Shown: in pieces, positions 19,535 through 29,996 of the stretch
How positions within the stretch are numbered: position 1 is the first letter of the stretch
Layout: every line of letters begins with the position of its first letter
Source: Asparagopsis taxiformis
Lineage: Eukaryota; Rhodophyta; Florideophyceae; Bonnemaisoniales; Bonnemaisoniaceae
Reading direction: 5' to 3'
Length of the DNA stretch: 64,000 bases
Assembly (NCBI GenBank): GCA_030407315.1
Contig: JALQPE010002989.1
Coordinates: 62,001-126,000, forward strand
Position numbers and translations under genes: made by a program
Notes under the pieces: model-generated
Database searches by the model: none
What the model was told of the DNA's origin: nothing
The model's input: only the letters and a program-made list of their open reading frames with translations

Positions 19535-19870
19535 TAGGAAGCTAAATACAGCTCCCAGCGGTCGGAATAACCTAGGGGAGATAAGCTAGACCTGGTAAAA
19601 TCATCTATCTACGTTTCTACAACCTACATTGTTTCTCTCCCCGTCCCGTGGCCACGTACAACATATGGCTTGTTTGTTTGTTAAAGTTATTGCTGACTCT
19701 ATTTGGAGCCCCGCGTGCTCTCGTACACCGACTGATGAGCAAATTTTAACGGACACTTCCGGCGGCAACAAGTTGAACTTTTCTACCCTCCCTGACGGGG
19801 AAATTTGGAAATTGGCATGGCCCGCGGAGAATCTATCGGCGGTAGGCGCGGTACGCTATCAGGAAACCAC

Positions 19871-20245
19871 TGTTGGGATATCCATATCTGTTGAATGTTT
19901 GTCGTTGCATACTCATATTTTCTTTATTTGTTCGTCGTCCTTGAGACGGTTTAAATATTCTTGGTAGTGTACTGTAATTGGATATGCTGTAATGCTGGGA
20001 TGATCATCCGACAACGAGTCTTGCTGGGCACGGTGCGGAGAAGGTTTGATCATCCGAGAGTCGCCGCGCGCCGTGTCCGGTGAGAGTCGGAGTTGTGAAA
20101 TATTGTGGCGATATTGAGCCGGCTTTGTCGGATGATTATAATGAATTACAGATACGAATTACACCAAACCAGTGAACAGTATTTAAACCAACTCGACGAC
20201 GCATAGAATCGAAAGTAAAAGCTAACAACAGAAGAATCAACAACA
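19871..20245 (+). mobile_element. 5' LTR of a truncated Copia element (375 bp)
   Basis: It begins TGTTGGGATATCC and ends ATCAACAACA, directly followed by a perfect primer-binding site. A TATTTAAAC element lies near 20180. Two GATCATCCGA motifs and a partly inverted TCGGATGATT form internal repeats that could bind a regulator. No 3' LTR was found. Confidence 0.7.
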
Positions 20246-20259
20246 GGTTATGAGCCCAG
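20246..20259 (+). other. Primer-binding site, perfect iMet half-tRNA match
   Basis: GGTTATGAGCCCAG is the exact reverse complement of CTGGGCTCATAACC, the anticodon arm of initiator tRNA-Met. Confidence 0.8.
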
Positions 20260-20492
20260 TACCATCCACGCGACCACGATCAACCCACCCACCAACCCGC
20301 AACTAGCCACAATCATCACGGCGACCTCACTCTTACCACCAACATCACCATTCCCAACCACTCAACTGAACGCGACTCAGTCGAGCGCGCTACGACATCA
20401 ACCGCTCACGCCAAATCACCCTCGATCGGCTCCCGATCGATCTCTATCATCAAACAATTATCGAAAACGAAACCAAAACACTCCTTTCTCCG

Positions 20493-21110
20493 ATGACATC
20501 CCCACCCAATCCTCCCCTCCCCGCTTCTTCCCCACTTCCACAACCCTCACAGCCTGCACTTTTCTCACCTGACCCACTCCCATCCTTTAACATTCCCCCA
20601 CTCACAAATGACAATCTTATTCAGTGGTGCCACACGGTCGACAGCTACGCCACTCTTTACCACCTCACACCCTACATCGATGGACCCATACCAACCCCAC
20701 CGCAGACTGAACCATCTCGCACTACACACATCCGTAACCTCTCCCTGGCAAGGCTCGCATTCTACCAAACATATCCCCTTCCATCATCAAAACCAATCAG
20801 CCCCACAATCCTCAACAGTCCCATGCCAATCCTCTACAACTTCATCAAAGAAAAACTGTCCACCATACCACCCCACCAATCTGAAGCCAATCTACGCCGC
20901 CAAGCAGCAACACTAAAGCACGATCCTAACCGGCCTATTCAAGAATACATCGACAAGCACAACGAACTACGATCACTAATGCTGCAGTCTGCTTCCAGCA
21001 TATTGCCGATGAACAGACGACCGTGTAGTTCGTCACCGACGGCTTATATCATCTTCCAGAATGGGCACCCTGTAGTAGCTAGATGCATACAGGGTCCCCA
21101 GCCTCGGTAG
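20493..21110 (+). pseudogene. Copia Gag N-terminal part, truncated
   Basis: After a Pro-rich start, the frame reads NLIQWCHTVDSYATLYHLTPYI and FIKEKLSTIPPHQSEANLRRQAATLKHDPNRPIQEYIDKHNELRSLM, a Copia Gag-like pattern. Gag similarity leaves the frame at about 20990 and continues in another frame (FVTDGLYHLPEW) with a stop, so the gene is broken. No zinc knuckle or pol follows; the 16.5-kb inverted-repeat block begins at 21316. Confidence 0.55.
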
Positions 21111-21315
21111 CGAGGTGAGCGGTAGAGCAAACGAATCCAAAAGATTCACGCTGCTTTTAGCGTTGGCGGTAACTTACTCTTGGCTTGAAGCCAATAATCC
21201 ACGTTAAGGTGGGAGGGTGCTCACGCGCTGGGCGTATCAATGGATCAAGGGACGTAAAATATAGAGCCACGAAGCTGGTGAGAGCGTTGTCTCAAGAGGA
21301 GGGAATCTCGAACTG

Positions 21316-21349
21316 CGTCTGTGTTTTCGGAAGTGGACGCGGACGTCCA
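21316..21349 (+). repeat. Left outer terminal inverted repeat
   Basis: Inverted partner of 37739-37772 with two mismatches in 34 positions. Confidence 0.75.
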
Positions 21350-21444
21350 GTCTCTCTAGTACGGGTCCTAGTCGGCCCCGAGATTTACTAGAACAAATGA
21401 ACGTCCGCGTCCAAAAAAAATAAAAATTTTTTGGATGCGGACGT

Positions 21445-21659
21445 CCACTTTCTCTAGTACATATGGCGGAATACTAGGGCCCGACATCCACTTTCTCTAG
21501 TACATATGGCGGAATACTAGGACCCGACATCCACTTTCTCTAGTACGTTTGGCGGAATACTAGGACCCGACATCCACTTTCTCTAGTACGTTTGGCGGAA
21601 TACTAGGACCCGACATCCACTTTCTCTAGTACATATGGCGGAATACTAGGACCCGACAT
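21445..21659. repeat. Five 43-bp tandem repeats
   Basis: Unit core: CCACTTTCTCTAGTACATAT then GGCGGAATACTAGG. The five units are almost identical, differing at CATAT/CGTTT and one base in the AGGRCCC part. Each carries CTCTAGTAC and GACATCCA, motifs found again in inverted orientation at 37490-37740, so they are probably subterminal transposase-binding repeats. Confidence 0.9.
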
Positions 21660-22336
21660 CCAGTATACAATATATCAGCGAAAACCGGGAGGGAAGAAAT
21701 TACAGCGGATGGTAAATTCAGGGCCCATATCGGACCGTATTTTATTCTCTCATTTAGGAAACTGCTCGTATACAATACGTCTCTCTAGAATAGGGAATAC
21801 ATATCTGGTCAGAATAGGAAATAAATACCCGGTTAGAATAGGAAATACGTATCCAGCCAGAATACAAAATACCTGTCAGCATATCGTCGATCACCCATCT
21901 CCCTCACTATCGCGTTCTCCCTACCATCCGAACGCCATGCACCACCATCCGCACATACTTCAAGAACCCTCACGACCTAGATTACAAAAAATCCGCTCCT
22001 TCCCAATTCCATCCCCGCTTTCCTCGACACACCCCAGCCCATTAAATCATCAAGACATCAAACACGAACATGGTCAGCAAAATCTTACACCACTTGAAAC
22101 CCACTCTCACTTCTATCGTATGCCCCAAAATATACACATACCAGAAACACCTCACAGCTTCATTCCCCATCTTCCTACATCCCTTCTTCACTCTCCTTCA
22201 GTCCTGCCGTTCCTGCTTCACCACTCCTGCATCACATACAAAACATCACCCCAACAGTCAGATTCAAAAGCAACGCTTACCACGACAGATATCCTAGAAA
22301 CTCCCTTACTTACCTCTCCGAGAGGATGATGAATCA
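21660..22336. other. Subterminal low-complexity region
   Basis: At 21780-21880, four short repeats of the type AGAATAGGAAATAC occur about every 24 bp. From 21890 the plus strand becomes strongly C-rich and open in several frames, without recognisable protein motifs. Confidence 0.5.
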
Positions 22337-23260
22337 TCCATCCTACACAAAATACAAACCATGATCCAAAACCTTGCAATGAATAATCAAAGTCAGCAGT
22401 CCATATCTTCGCAAAACAAGTCTTGGTGCTCAGTGAAACTTACCTTCTGTCATCAACATTCCTGCATCATCTACACAACATCGGAATCAACCACAACAGT
22501 CAGACTCAAAACCAACCTTCCCTCACAGCATACTTTCAAAACTCGCACACTTACCTTCGCTCCACACAATACACACCATGACTCAATAGGCTTCCAATGA
22601 AAAATATCGCATCAACGGAAATAGTCAGACTCAAAACCAACCTTCCCTCGCTGCTTACTTTCAAAACTCGCACACTTACTTTACCTGTTCCATCCTGCAC
22701 ACAATAAAAACCATAAATCACGTAATCGTGTAGCCAAGAAAAGTAGTCAGCATTCCGCATCTTCGCACAACCGGTCTGGGCGCCCAATGTGACTTACCTT
22801 CCGTCATCACTATTCCTCCATCACCTACGCAACATCGGATTCAATCGCAACAGTCAGATTGAAAACCAACGTTTCCCTCGCTACATACCCTGAGAACTCG
22901 CAAATGTACCTCTCATCCATCCTACACACAATACAAACCATGATCCAAAAACCTTGCAATGAATAATAATCATAGTCAGCAGTCCATATCTTCGCAAAGC
23001 ACATCTTGGCACTCAATGAAACTTACCTTCCGTCATCAACATTCCTGCATCATCTACACAACATCGGAATCAACCACAACAGTCAGACTCAAAACCAACC
23101 TTCCCTCACAGCATACTTTCAAAACTTCACGTACCTCTCTTCCATCCTCCGCTCAATACACACCATCAGTCAACAGGCTTCCCATGAAAAATATCGCATC
23201 AACGGAAATAGTCAGACTCAAAACCCACGCTTCCCTCAACGCATACCCTCGAGGGTAGAG
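22337..23260. repeat. Tandem copies of a ~577-bp unit (second copy partial)
   Basis: CATCCATCCTACACA recurs at about 22337 and 22914, followed in both by CAAACCATGATCCAAAA and CTTGCAATGAATAAT, the AGTCAGCAGTCCATATCTTC block and the AACATTCCTGCATCATCTAC block. The motif GTCAGACTCAAAACCAAC recurs at about 22499, 22627, 23081 and 23213. Confidence 0.75.
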
Positions 23261-23272
23261 GATGGAACGAAG

Positions 23273-23310
23273 GTACGTGCGCGAATCTTGATCAAGATTC
23301 GCGCACGTAC
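23273..23310. repeat. Perfect 38-bp palindrome
   Basis: GTACGTGCGCGAATCTTGA is followed immediately by its exact reverse complement with no spacer. A 12-bp palindrome ACCCTCGAGGGT lies just upstream near 23244. It marks the junction between the repeat block and the transposase gene region. Confidence 0.95.
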
Positions 23311-23907
23311 AAAGCAAAGGCGGTCAAAGAATATCAGTCGGTGATGAGGGCGGAGTGGAGCCTGCGGCGTCGACCGGACAGCTTTCTGCGTCCGCTTAAG
23401 TCTTGCTGTGCATACTCGAAATCATCGCCGGCAGTGAGATTGAGTATGGCCCAAGCCATGGTCTCTGATCCCCGAACAATGAGATCCGGATCGAGAACAA
23501 CGAATATAAACATATAATCATATATATGAGAATCCATTTGCTTTCCTTACATGATCCGTGGCATATCCGCTGTAAAGCACATTCAGATTCCACGAAGTTT
23601 GGAAATAAAAAAGTTTATTATTACAAATGAATTAATTGAAAATTCATCTCCCAGGGCAGTCGTTCGTCCTTCCATGCACACGTTGCCAGCACGCAATGTG
23701 ATGTAACAGTTGGAAATGATTGAACTCTCGGTTAAATTCCACCGTTGGGATGTCAGCTGGAGTGAGCACAAAACTACTACCCAAAAAAACTACGAACACG
23801 TTACATTCCAAGTCTCGAAAGCACCACAAAAATAAAATTGGTCGCATCTGGACGGCACAGTCTCCCCTGTTCAGCTCGCAATCCTCCCTTTTGCGTCAAA
23901 ACTCGAC

Positions 23908-26900
23908 ATGGAATGCAAGTATGAAGGGTGCTTCTACTACTGCGTAGATGCTTATGCGCTCGCGCTGCATGAGCGAACGTGTCGCTACCGTTTCAACCCC
24001 TCTCCCCAACATTTCAACAACGCTCGTGTCCCTGCCGTCACCCATGAGCCTGCTCGAAACGGCGACCATGATTCCCCGCAACCCAGCTCCCCAGACCCAG
24101 AATCTGGTCGTGCTTCCTCCAGCGACTCACCCTGTGACGCTCACTGCCACCAACCTCAACCCCCTCCCGCGCAGACCTCCTCGTGCAATCCCTCGCCGCC
24201 AGTCTCACAACCCTCGAGTACAAGGCCGGCGCTGGCCGCGTGAGCGAAGTCATCACCATCCTACAAGACCCCGCATTCTCCCTAGAAAAGTTCAACAGCG
24301 CCGTTCGCACCGTAGAAGAATGTCGCCACGTTACCGCTTCCATGGTCGAAACACATTTCCGCACCGAAGGTTACAAGAGCCACATCATTCCAGACAAAAC
24401 TGGTAAGTACTCGGCACAGCTGTACCTCCGCGACCCAGTCGACATGCTCCGCAGGCAGTTAGCACTGGCTAACGACCAAAATACTCTCTTCCACCCCTCC
24501 CCACAGACCGCCCCAGACGGCACCGCAATATTTTCTCATCCCCTACACACAGAATTCGCGAAAACGCTGCACCAGGTTACTAGACAGCGCGTGCAGCTCT
24601 CGGAAGATCCACAGGTCGTATGGGCAGAGGAAACTGATCCCACACCTTCCTCCTTTGCCGGCCTCCTCCAAGTGTACTCCGACAAGAGCAGCACAAGCCT
24701 CAAGAGCTCCGCAATCGTCGCATACCCCATACACGTCACACTGCTCAACTTCTCCGCCCCCTCCGTCGCCACTGCATCCGTACCGGCCTCACCATCGTCG
24801 GGTATCTTCCGTACATTGTTAACCCTTCGTCCAACGCCTTGTTCGGTGATGAAATGCCGACAATCTCTAGTTCTGCTAGTCGCGCTCGCAAAATTGATAT
24901 TCTTCATAAAGCACTCGAAAAGCTTTTTCGAGTGCTTTATATAACACTAGTGTTTTCGTCCCTATCCACCGCGTTCTCTTCCGGGTTCCCCTGCACAGAC
25001 TCCACTGCAACTGCCCGCCAATGCTTTCCCATCCTAGCCAATTATTGCTGCGACTTTCCAGAGGCCAAAGAGCTGTCATGCACTCGCAACAGCACTACCA
25101 CCACACATCCCTGCCACCGCTGCTACATCCCCGCCACTCAACTTGAATCCAGCGCGCCACACCAGCCCCGCTCCCTCGATGATACACGCTCTGCACGCCA
25201 AGAGAGCGCTCAGGAGCATACAACTGCTCCGCTCGAAGCTCTCTCCCTCCTCGAACAACACTCTGTCCTCGAATCGACCGCTCTTTTACCCACCAACAGT
25301 CCCCTAGACCCCTACAACATTTTCTCCTTCGAGCCTCTGCACAATCTCCACCTCGGCATCTCAAAGCTCATCAAACAGTGCATTGTTCACCGCCTCAGCT
25401 CCCCAGACCTCACCACCACCACTGCCTCCCATTCCGGGACACCTCGCACCTTCAAGAAGCTGAAAAAATCCATCCTCGCCGGCTCAAACAGCATTTTGTC
25501 CGCTATCGAACGTGACTACTACATCACCGGTCTTCATGTCGACTTCTCCAAGGGTGAGAAGGGCACCAATTTGAACGGCCTCTTCACGGAGGACGGCATA
25601 CGCGGCATGCTCGCAGCCAAAGAATATCACCATGTCGACATGGTGTTCCCTTTCATCGCAGCATTCATTGACACATGCTGTGACGAAGTAGATACAGCCC
25701 CCCTCACTTCCATCTGCACGCAATACTCTGACCTCGTCGCATGGGTCATGAAACGCGGTCGCATCAAGCACTGGACTGCCGCCGAACTAGAAAGCCTCCA
25801 GAACTCCATTTCCTATTTCAAACAATCAATGCTCTCCACCCTCGGCCCATTCCACACCACAGGTCTCAAAACTTTCAAGTTCCATCTTCTAGACCATCTT
25901 CCCGGTGACTTGCAGAGATATGGCGCCCTGGAACACATTGATGCAGGCCCCTACGAACACTCCCATCTTCTGTTCAAACAGAGTTATAGGAAAACCTCTC
26001 GAAGGCGCTCCACAGCCATGGAAGAGACTATTCGCCACATGGAATTCTCCTTGGCCACTCCAACTGGTCATACCCCATCGAACACATTGGGAAACCCACG
26101 CATGATATCTCCCACAGACGGTGCAGTACTCGTTCGCGACGGATTCACCGTTGCACTGCACGACTTTGCCTCCCTGCTGCCCGATGCAACCCTCCTCGTT
26201 GCAGATATCGACGGACAGCCCGATCCTGCCACTCTTTTGCCGCTGCACAACTCCTCGTTCCCGTCTGGCACCATAACGCTATTCCAGCAACTCGGTGACA
26301 CAGCTGCACAAGCGTTCCTCACCCTCGCTAGACTGCGCGCCACGGCAGAAGGCCCTCCAATACATGACATGGACATTTCCGTCACCGTGGTAAAGTCCGC
26401 CTACGTCATGGGAGGGTACGTCCCAGATGCCGACGACTTTGACCCGCACAGTGGCATGCTTCGCCCCACAAACGTGTCGAGGCACAAGCAGCAGCGCGTC
26501 TTTGCAACTTCATCGTTCGGCCCCGCAAAGAGATCGCAGTACTCCTTTGTCGTCATCTCCGGAACTGCCGATGACTACAGAACCATATGGGTAGGGCGCG
26601 TCCTGGCACTGGTACGCCTGCAGTCTCCAAACCTGTTTCAACCTGTAGAACTCGCTTTCGTTCAGTATATGACCTGCTTTGCCCCAAAAACCGCTGTGGA
26701 AAAATCACTTGGGTGCATTTGTTTAAAGTGGTCCACATGGGACCCGGACAACGGATCCGTTGACAGCAATGACACTGCATCCCACAGTGCAGGTGGTCCT
26801 TGGTTTGACCTCATTCCTGCATCTACTATATCTGGCACCGTGCACATCGTACGAAGTAACTTTCCAGTCAAGCCATTTACGAAACAAATGCACTGGTCGG

Positions 26901-26974
26901 ACCACCGTTTCTATCTCAACCGCTTCTACACCAACACTGATTACCAATTCACAGATGATAATGAAGAAGAATAA
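23908..26974 (+). pseudogene. Plavaka/CACTA-like (CMC) transposase, frame interrupted twice
   Basis: The first frame (23908 to about 24165) encodes a Cys/His finger CKYEGCFYYC...LALHERTC, as at the N-terminus of Plavaka proteins. A second frame (about 24165-24770) contains VYSDKSSTSLKSSAIVAYPI, holding the first catalytic Asp, and a third (about 24770-26974) begins GLTIVGYLPYI. The third frame includes the CCDFPEAK...PCHRC block, FEPLHNLHLGISKL, KFHLLDHLPGDLQRYG with the GPYEHSHLLFKQSYRKTSRR block that matches the Plavaka E-x-x-H region, and a C-terminal domain (WVGRVLALVRL; FYLNRFY). The expected order of landmarks is complete. The two frame changes may be mutations or unspliced introns, so activity is uncertain. 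It is convergent with the next gene (78 bp apart). Confidence 0.75.
24908..24938. repeat. 31-bp hairpin inside the transposase frame
   Basis: AAAGCACTCGAAAA and its exact reverse complement are separated by GCT. The hairpin lies inside the third transposase frame just after the frame change and could be a small insertion. Confidence 0.85.
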
Positions 26975-27051
26975 ATCTAAATCGCAGCACTCTATTGATA
27001 ATGTACTACATGATAAACCTTCTAGTCAACGTCACATTTACTGCACTAATT

Positions 27052-29337
27052 TCAACCATCCTCCATTACGCCAAAACCGTTATCAGCAGTGGCTGCATGG
27101 CGCCGCTCCATGCCCCCATACTGTGGGGCATTGATTTCGACATTCAGGTTTGCACTCAGGTGTCCAGCATATGGGTCAACGACGAAAAGTTCTGCGCCAA
27201 TTAGTCCTTGCGCAATCACACAATCCATTACAGCACCGAGGTTTGACGTAATATGCGATTGAATCCAATCCTCGGACACTAGAACAAGTGATGAGCAGCG
27301 GTTTACATCATCAACGACATGAACAATTCCAGACCCCTCTCCGCTTTGCCACACTTCAACAGCCTCTCTCGTCACAGTACGGCTTGCAAACACATGCCGT
27401 GACTGTGCACTAGTCCGCTGTTCGCTCTCGACAACGTCCGTTTCTTCCCTTGCTTGCGAGCCTTGGAGACAAGACATGCAGTACACCACCATACCAACTA
27501 ATTGCTGAAAAGCTACCCCCACATATTGACTGTACCGCCTTGTAAACTCCTTCTGCCGTGCACCTCCTTTCCCCTTCGGTTCATCCAAACACTCCACAGT
27601 AGTCACTAGCCAAGCATCCAGGCGCGCCAGCGTTAGTATGCTCGTCTCTATGTCCATTACTTGTTCTGGTCGTATCGAATAACCCCTGAAGATGTCCAGC
27701 ACATTCACAGCTACTCGGTTGTTAAACCATGCATCACCATTCACTTCCATTTCGAAGCTGTCAGGAACCATGCCTTTGCTGTATCGCAGCTCTGAGAACG
27801 GTGCCGTTCGCCACCTCCCCATATCCAAATCACCGTTGCTTTCCCGTTTCAAAAGCTTCTCAGACGCTTCGCGCTTTTGATCCTCTCGCTCGTCCATCTC
27901 AGCTCGCGTCGTCAGCATCGTGCATCTAGACATTAATTTCGTGTACCCCAGCGAACCGAACAATCTGTCCCTCGCATTACGCTTCCGTGCACTCATCACG
28001 TCGGACAGTTTCTGCGTCACCTTCACTTTCAATTCCTTGCTCCCCGCCACAGCCTCTTGACAGCACACACGCTGCTCCTCATCGGAAAACACATCACACC
28101 ACGGACTTTGACGCAGTACGTGTCGCACCAAGTCATTCAGCAGATCACTCTCGTCCCTGTACGAAGGTGTATACCACTGCAGATTCTTGATGATATAGCC
28201 CGGAGGGGTAGCAATATATCCTACACCGTTTTCGCTCCAAAGTGTCCCTTCTACCGGCTCTACCTCGATGGTACGTCCAGTCCAACGTCTCTGCGTTTGT
28301 TCCGCTATAGGGTCCAGCTCCATAGTCTCGTTCTTGCACCACTTTGTCAGGTTTTCCTCAACCGCCCTAAGAACTCCAAGGTATTTCACAGGAATGGCTT
28401 TCTGTATTTTCGACTTACCGCCACCGTGATCACTGATTCTACCTGTTCTCGCAATTGCAGTAAGGCTGGCATTTTCCGCCTGCAGAGTCTTCACCTTAGC
28501 CTCCAACGCAACTATCTCCGTGGTGAGCGCCTTGTTTGCTATGTCCTGGCTAAACACTTTTTTTTCCAGCTCCGCGATCTTCTTCTTCTGCGCATTGATG
28601 CGACTCGCCATTAAATCGATGGATTCCGGCGGATGCAACCTCTCTGCCCTCACCGTCCCCCCATCTCGCACGCTATCGGGAATATGATGTCCTCCATCGC
28701 CAATAGCCTGACGTCGCGGGGGCGTTACGCGCATATTTGGCACCAATGACAGTCTGTTGTGACGAGGCCCGCACTCCGGCTGCTCTCTCCCCTCAGTACC
28801 ACCTGACCGCCGATGATAGTTGGCATCCTGTGAACGTTGCTCAGAAACAACATCCCTTGCCGCTATCCTCGGGTCCCTGACTGCATTACCTGCTGGGGCT
28901 GATGTACTCGGCATAGTTGGCGCAGTGGGGGTCACAGCCTCCAGTGTCTCGCGAACCCCCGGCTGGGACTCCGTCTGCAGCACCTCCGCATCTGCCAACC
29001 CGGGAGGAACTACCTTTGCCATAGCACTCTGCCGCAATTCCAACATGTTTTGAGCCACTATCATGTCATCATCATGATGTTCACTGTCCCTGCGAGCACG
29101 CTTGCCTCGGTCAAGCCCCATCTCTCTCCGCGCCGTTCCTCCTTCCTCACTTTCTCGCTGCGGATCCCCAGTTCTGCGCCGGTCCGTCTTGCGACTACCG
29201 GACCGCGGTTCAATGCTGCCGGTAGGCCCAGACCGCTTCTTCGCACGGGATTGTCGGGCACTCGATACAGCAGCTGCTGACCGGGTTTTCTGGAGGCCCG
29301 GAGGCTTTGGAGCTTTCTTCGCAATACGCGGCGGCAT
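27052..29337 (-). CDS. 761-residue coiled-coil protein of the transposon block, function unknown
   Basis: An uninterrupted frame. Residues 1-90 are basic and low in complexity (MPPRIAKKAPKPPGLQK; KKRSG; RRRTG), likely nuclear and DNA-binding. Residues about 243-297 (MASRINAQKKKIAELEKKVF onward) form a heptad coiled coil. The remainder (about 310-761) is globular with an acidic/aromatic core (WYTPSYRDESDLLNDLVRHV; LFGSLGYTKLMSRCTML). A late segment VLVSEDWIQSHI faintly resembles a BRCT tail, too weak to claim. I do not recognise the family. Its position between a transposase and a methyltransferase gene suggests a second transposon protein, similar in role to the accessory DNA-binding protein of CACTA elements; that is inference. 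Confidence 0.65.
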   Translation of the reverse strand: MPPRIAKKAPKPPGLQKTRSAAAVSSARQSRAKKRSGPTGSIEPRSGSRKTDRRRTGDPQRESEEGGTARREMGLDRGKRARRDSEHHDDDMIVAQNMLELRQSAMAKVVPPGLADAEVLQTESQPGVRETLEAVTPTAPTMPSTSAPAGNAVRDPRIAARDVVSEQRSQDANYHRRSGGTEGREQPECGPRHNRLSLVPNMRVTPPRRQAIGDGGHHIPDSVRDGGTVRAERLHPPESIDLMASRINAQKKKIAELEKKVFSQDIANKALTTEIVALEAKVKTLQAENASLTAIARTGRISDHGGGKSKIQKAIPVKYLGVLRAVEENLTKWCKNETMELDPIAEQTQRRWTGRTIEVEPVEGTLWSENGVGYIATPPGYIIKNLQWYTPSYRDESDLLNDLVRHVLRQSPWCDVFSDEEQRVCCQEAVAGSKELKVKVTQKLSDVMSARKRNARDRLFGSLGYTKLMSRCTMLTTRAEMDEREDQKREASEKLLKRESNGDLDMGRWRTAPFSELRYSKGMVPDSFEMEVNGDAWFNNRVAVNVLDIFRGYSIRPEQVMDIETSILTLARLDAWLVTTVECLDEPKGKGGARQKEFTRRYSQYVGVAFQQLVGMVVYCMSCLQGSQAREETDVVESEQRTSAQSRHVFASRTVTREAVEVWQSGEGSGIVHVVDDVNRCSSLVLVSEDWIQSHITSNLGAVMDCVIAQGLIGAELFVVDPYAGHLSANLNVEINAPQYGGMERRHAATADNGFGVMEDG

Positions 29338-29570
29338 AATGAAGCTTTCCCCGAAGCGATGGAACGATTGAGTTGCACGAGATACAAAAAAGATTGCTGT
29401 ATAGTGTCGGTAACCACAACGGTCTGCGATGAACGTTCAGGTCAGGTCAAGTACCGGATAATACGCCAACAGCCCAGATTGTATACGGTAGGCAGTCATC
29501 AACAGTATTTAATGAGGTACAATTACAGCTGTAGAGCTAGGCCGCGAGCACCCCTATGTCCGGAAGACGT

Positions 29571-29770
29571 CCTGATTTGAATTAAAATTTGGGCTATTCT
29601 CAAAAACATGCACATGTGAACATGTTTTTGAGATGGGGGTGTGCCGTACGGCACAATCGACCGCTGAAATCGATGTTTTTTGCAATATTTTTTTCTGCCC
29701 TGAATTGTAGAATTTCTGGGCCGGACAGCAATGCAACTGAGCTGGACATCCACCGGGCGTCCATTTCAAC
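29571..29770 (-). repeat. Left copy of inner inverted repeat (about 190 bp)
   Basis: Read on the minus strand it matches 33530-33721 and the units of the array at 34815-36100. It contains GGTGGATGTCCAGCTC-like sequence, the 14-bp palindrome GTGCCGTACGGCAC (29641-29654), and the hairpin CTCAAAAACATG...CATGTTTTTGAG. It lies 227 bp beyond the end of the methyltransferase-SET gene. Confidence 0.9.
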
Positions 29771-29996
29771 TTGGTCGTGTATTTTGCATCTGCACGCATA
29801 ACAGCATCCAAGCAGTCAGGTTCACTGCTCGGACGAAGTGCACCTAGAGTGTGAACGATTGGTTTTTGACAGGCGAGTACTGCTGAATAGGTTTCACCCT
29901 GGACTAATGGTGGCTGGACATGCTGCATTATATGATATACTTCAACTCTGGAACGTAGCTTTATTTGTAGTCGAAATGAAAACATCTTTCGTGACC

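Larger units (their letters stand above)
17967..19536 (+). mobile_element. Intact Tc1-type DNA transposon
   Basis: The element 17969-19534 has long terminal inverted repeats (17969-18186 and 19323-19534), nearly identical by eye except for a few substitutions and a 5-6-bp gap near the inner ends. TA occurs on both outer sides (17967-17968; 19535-19536), the standard Tc1/mariner target duplication. The termini begin CAGTGTGCGAAATTTAAG. It encodes one uninterrupted transposase, so it may be active or recently so. Confidence 0.93.

Noticed and set aside
21080..21200. tRNA-like words (GTAGAGC, TTCACGC) after the truncated gag
   Set aside because: No acceptor or T arm could be folded; not a tRNA.
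21445..21659. CRISPR-like array
   Set aside because: Units are contiguous 43-bp repeats without unique spacers, in a eukaryotic transposon end.
27052..27400. BRCT domain at the C-terminus of the coiled-coil protein
   Set aside because: Only a short stretch (VLVSEDWIQSHI) resembles the family; the Gly-Gly and other landmarks are missing.
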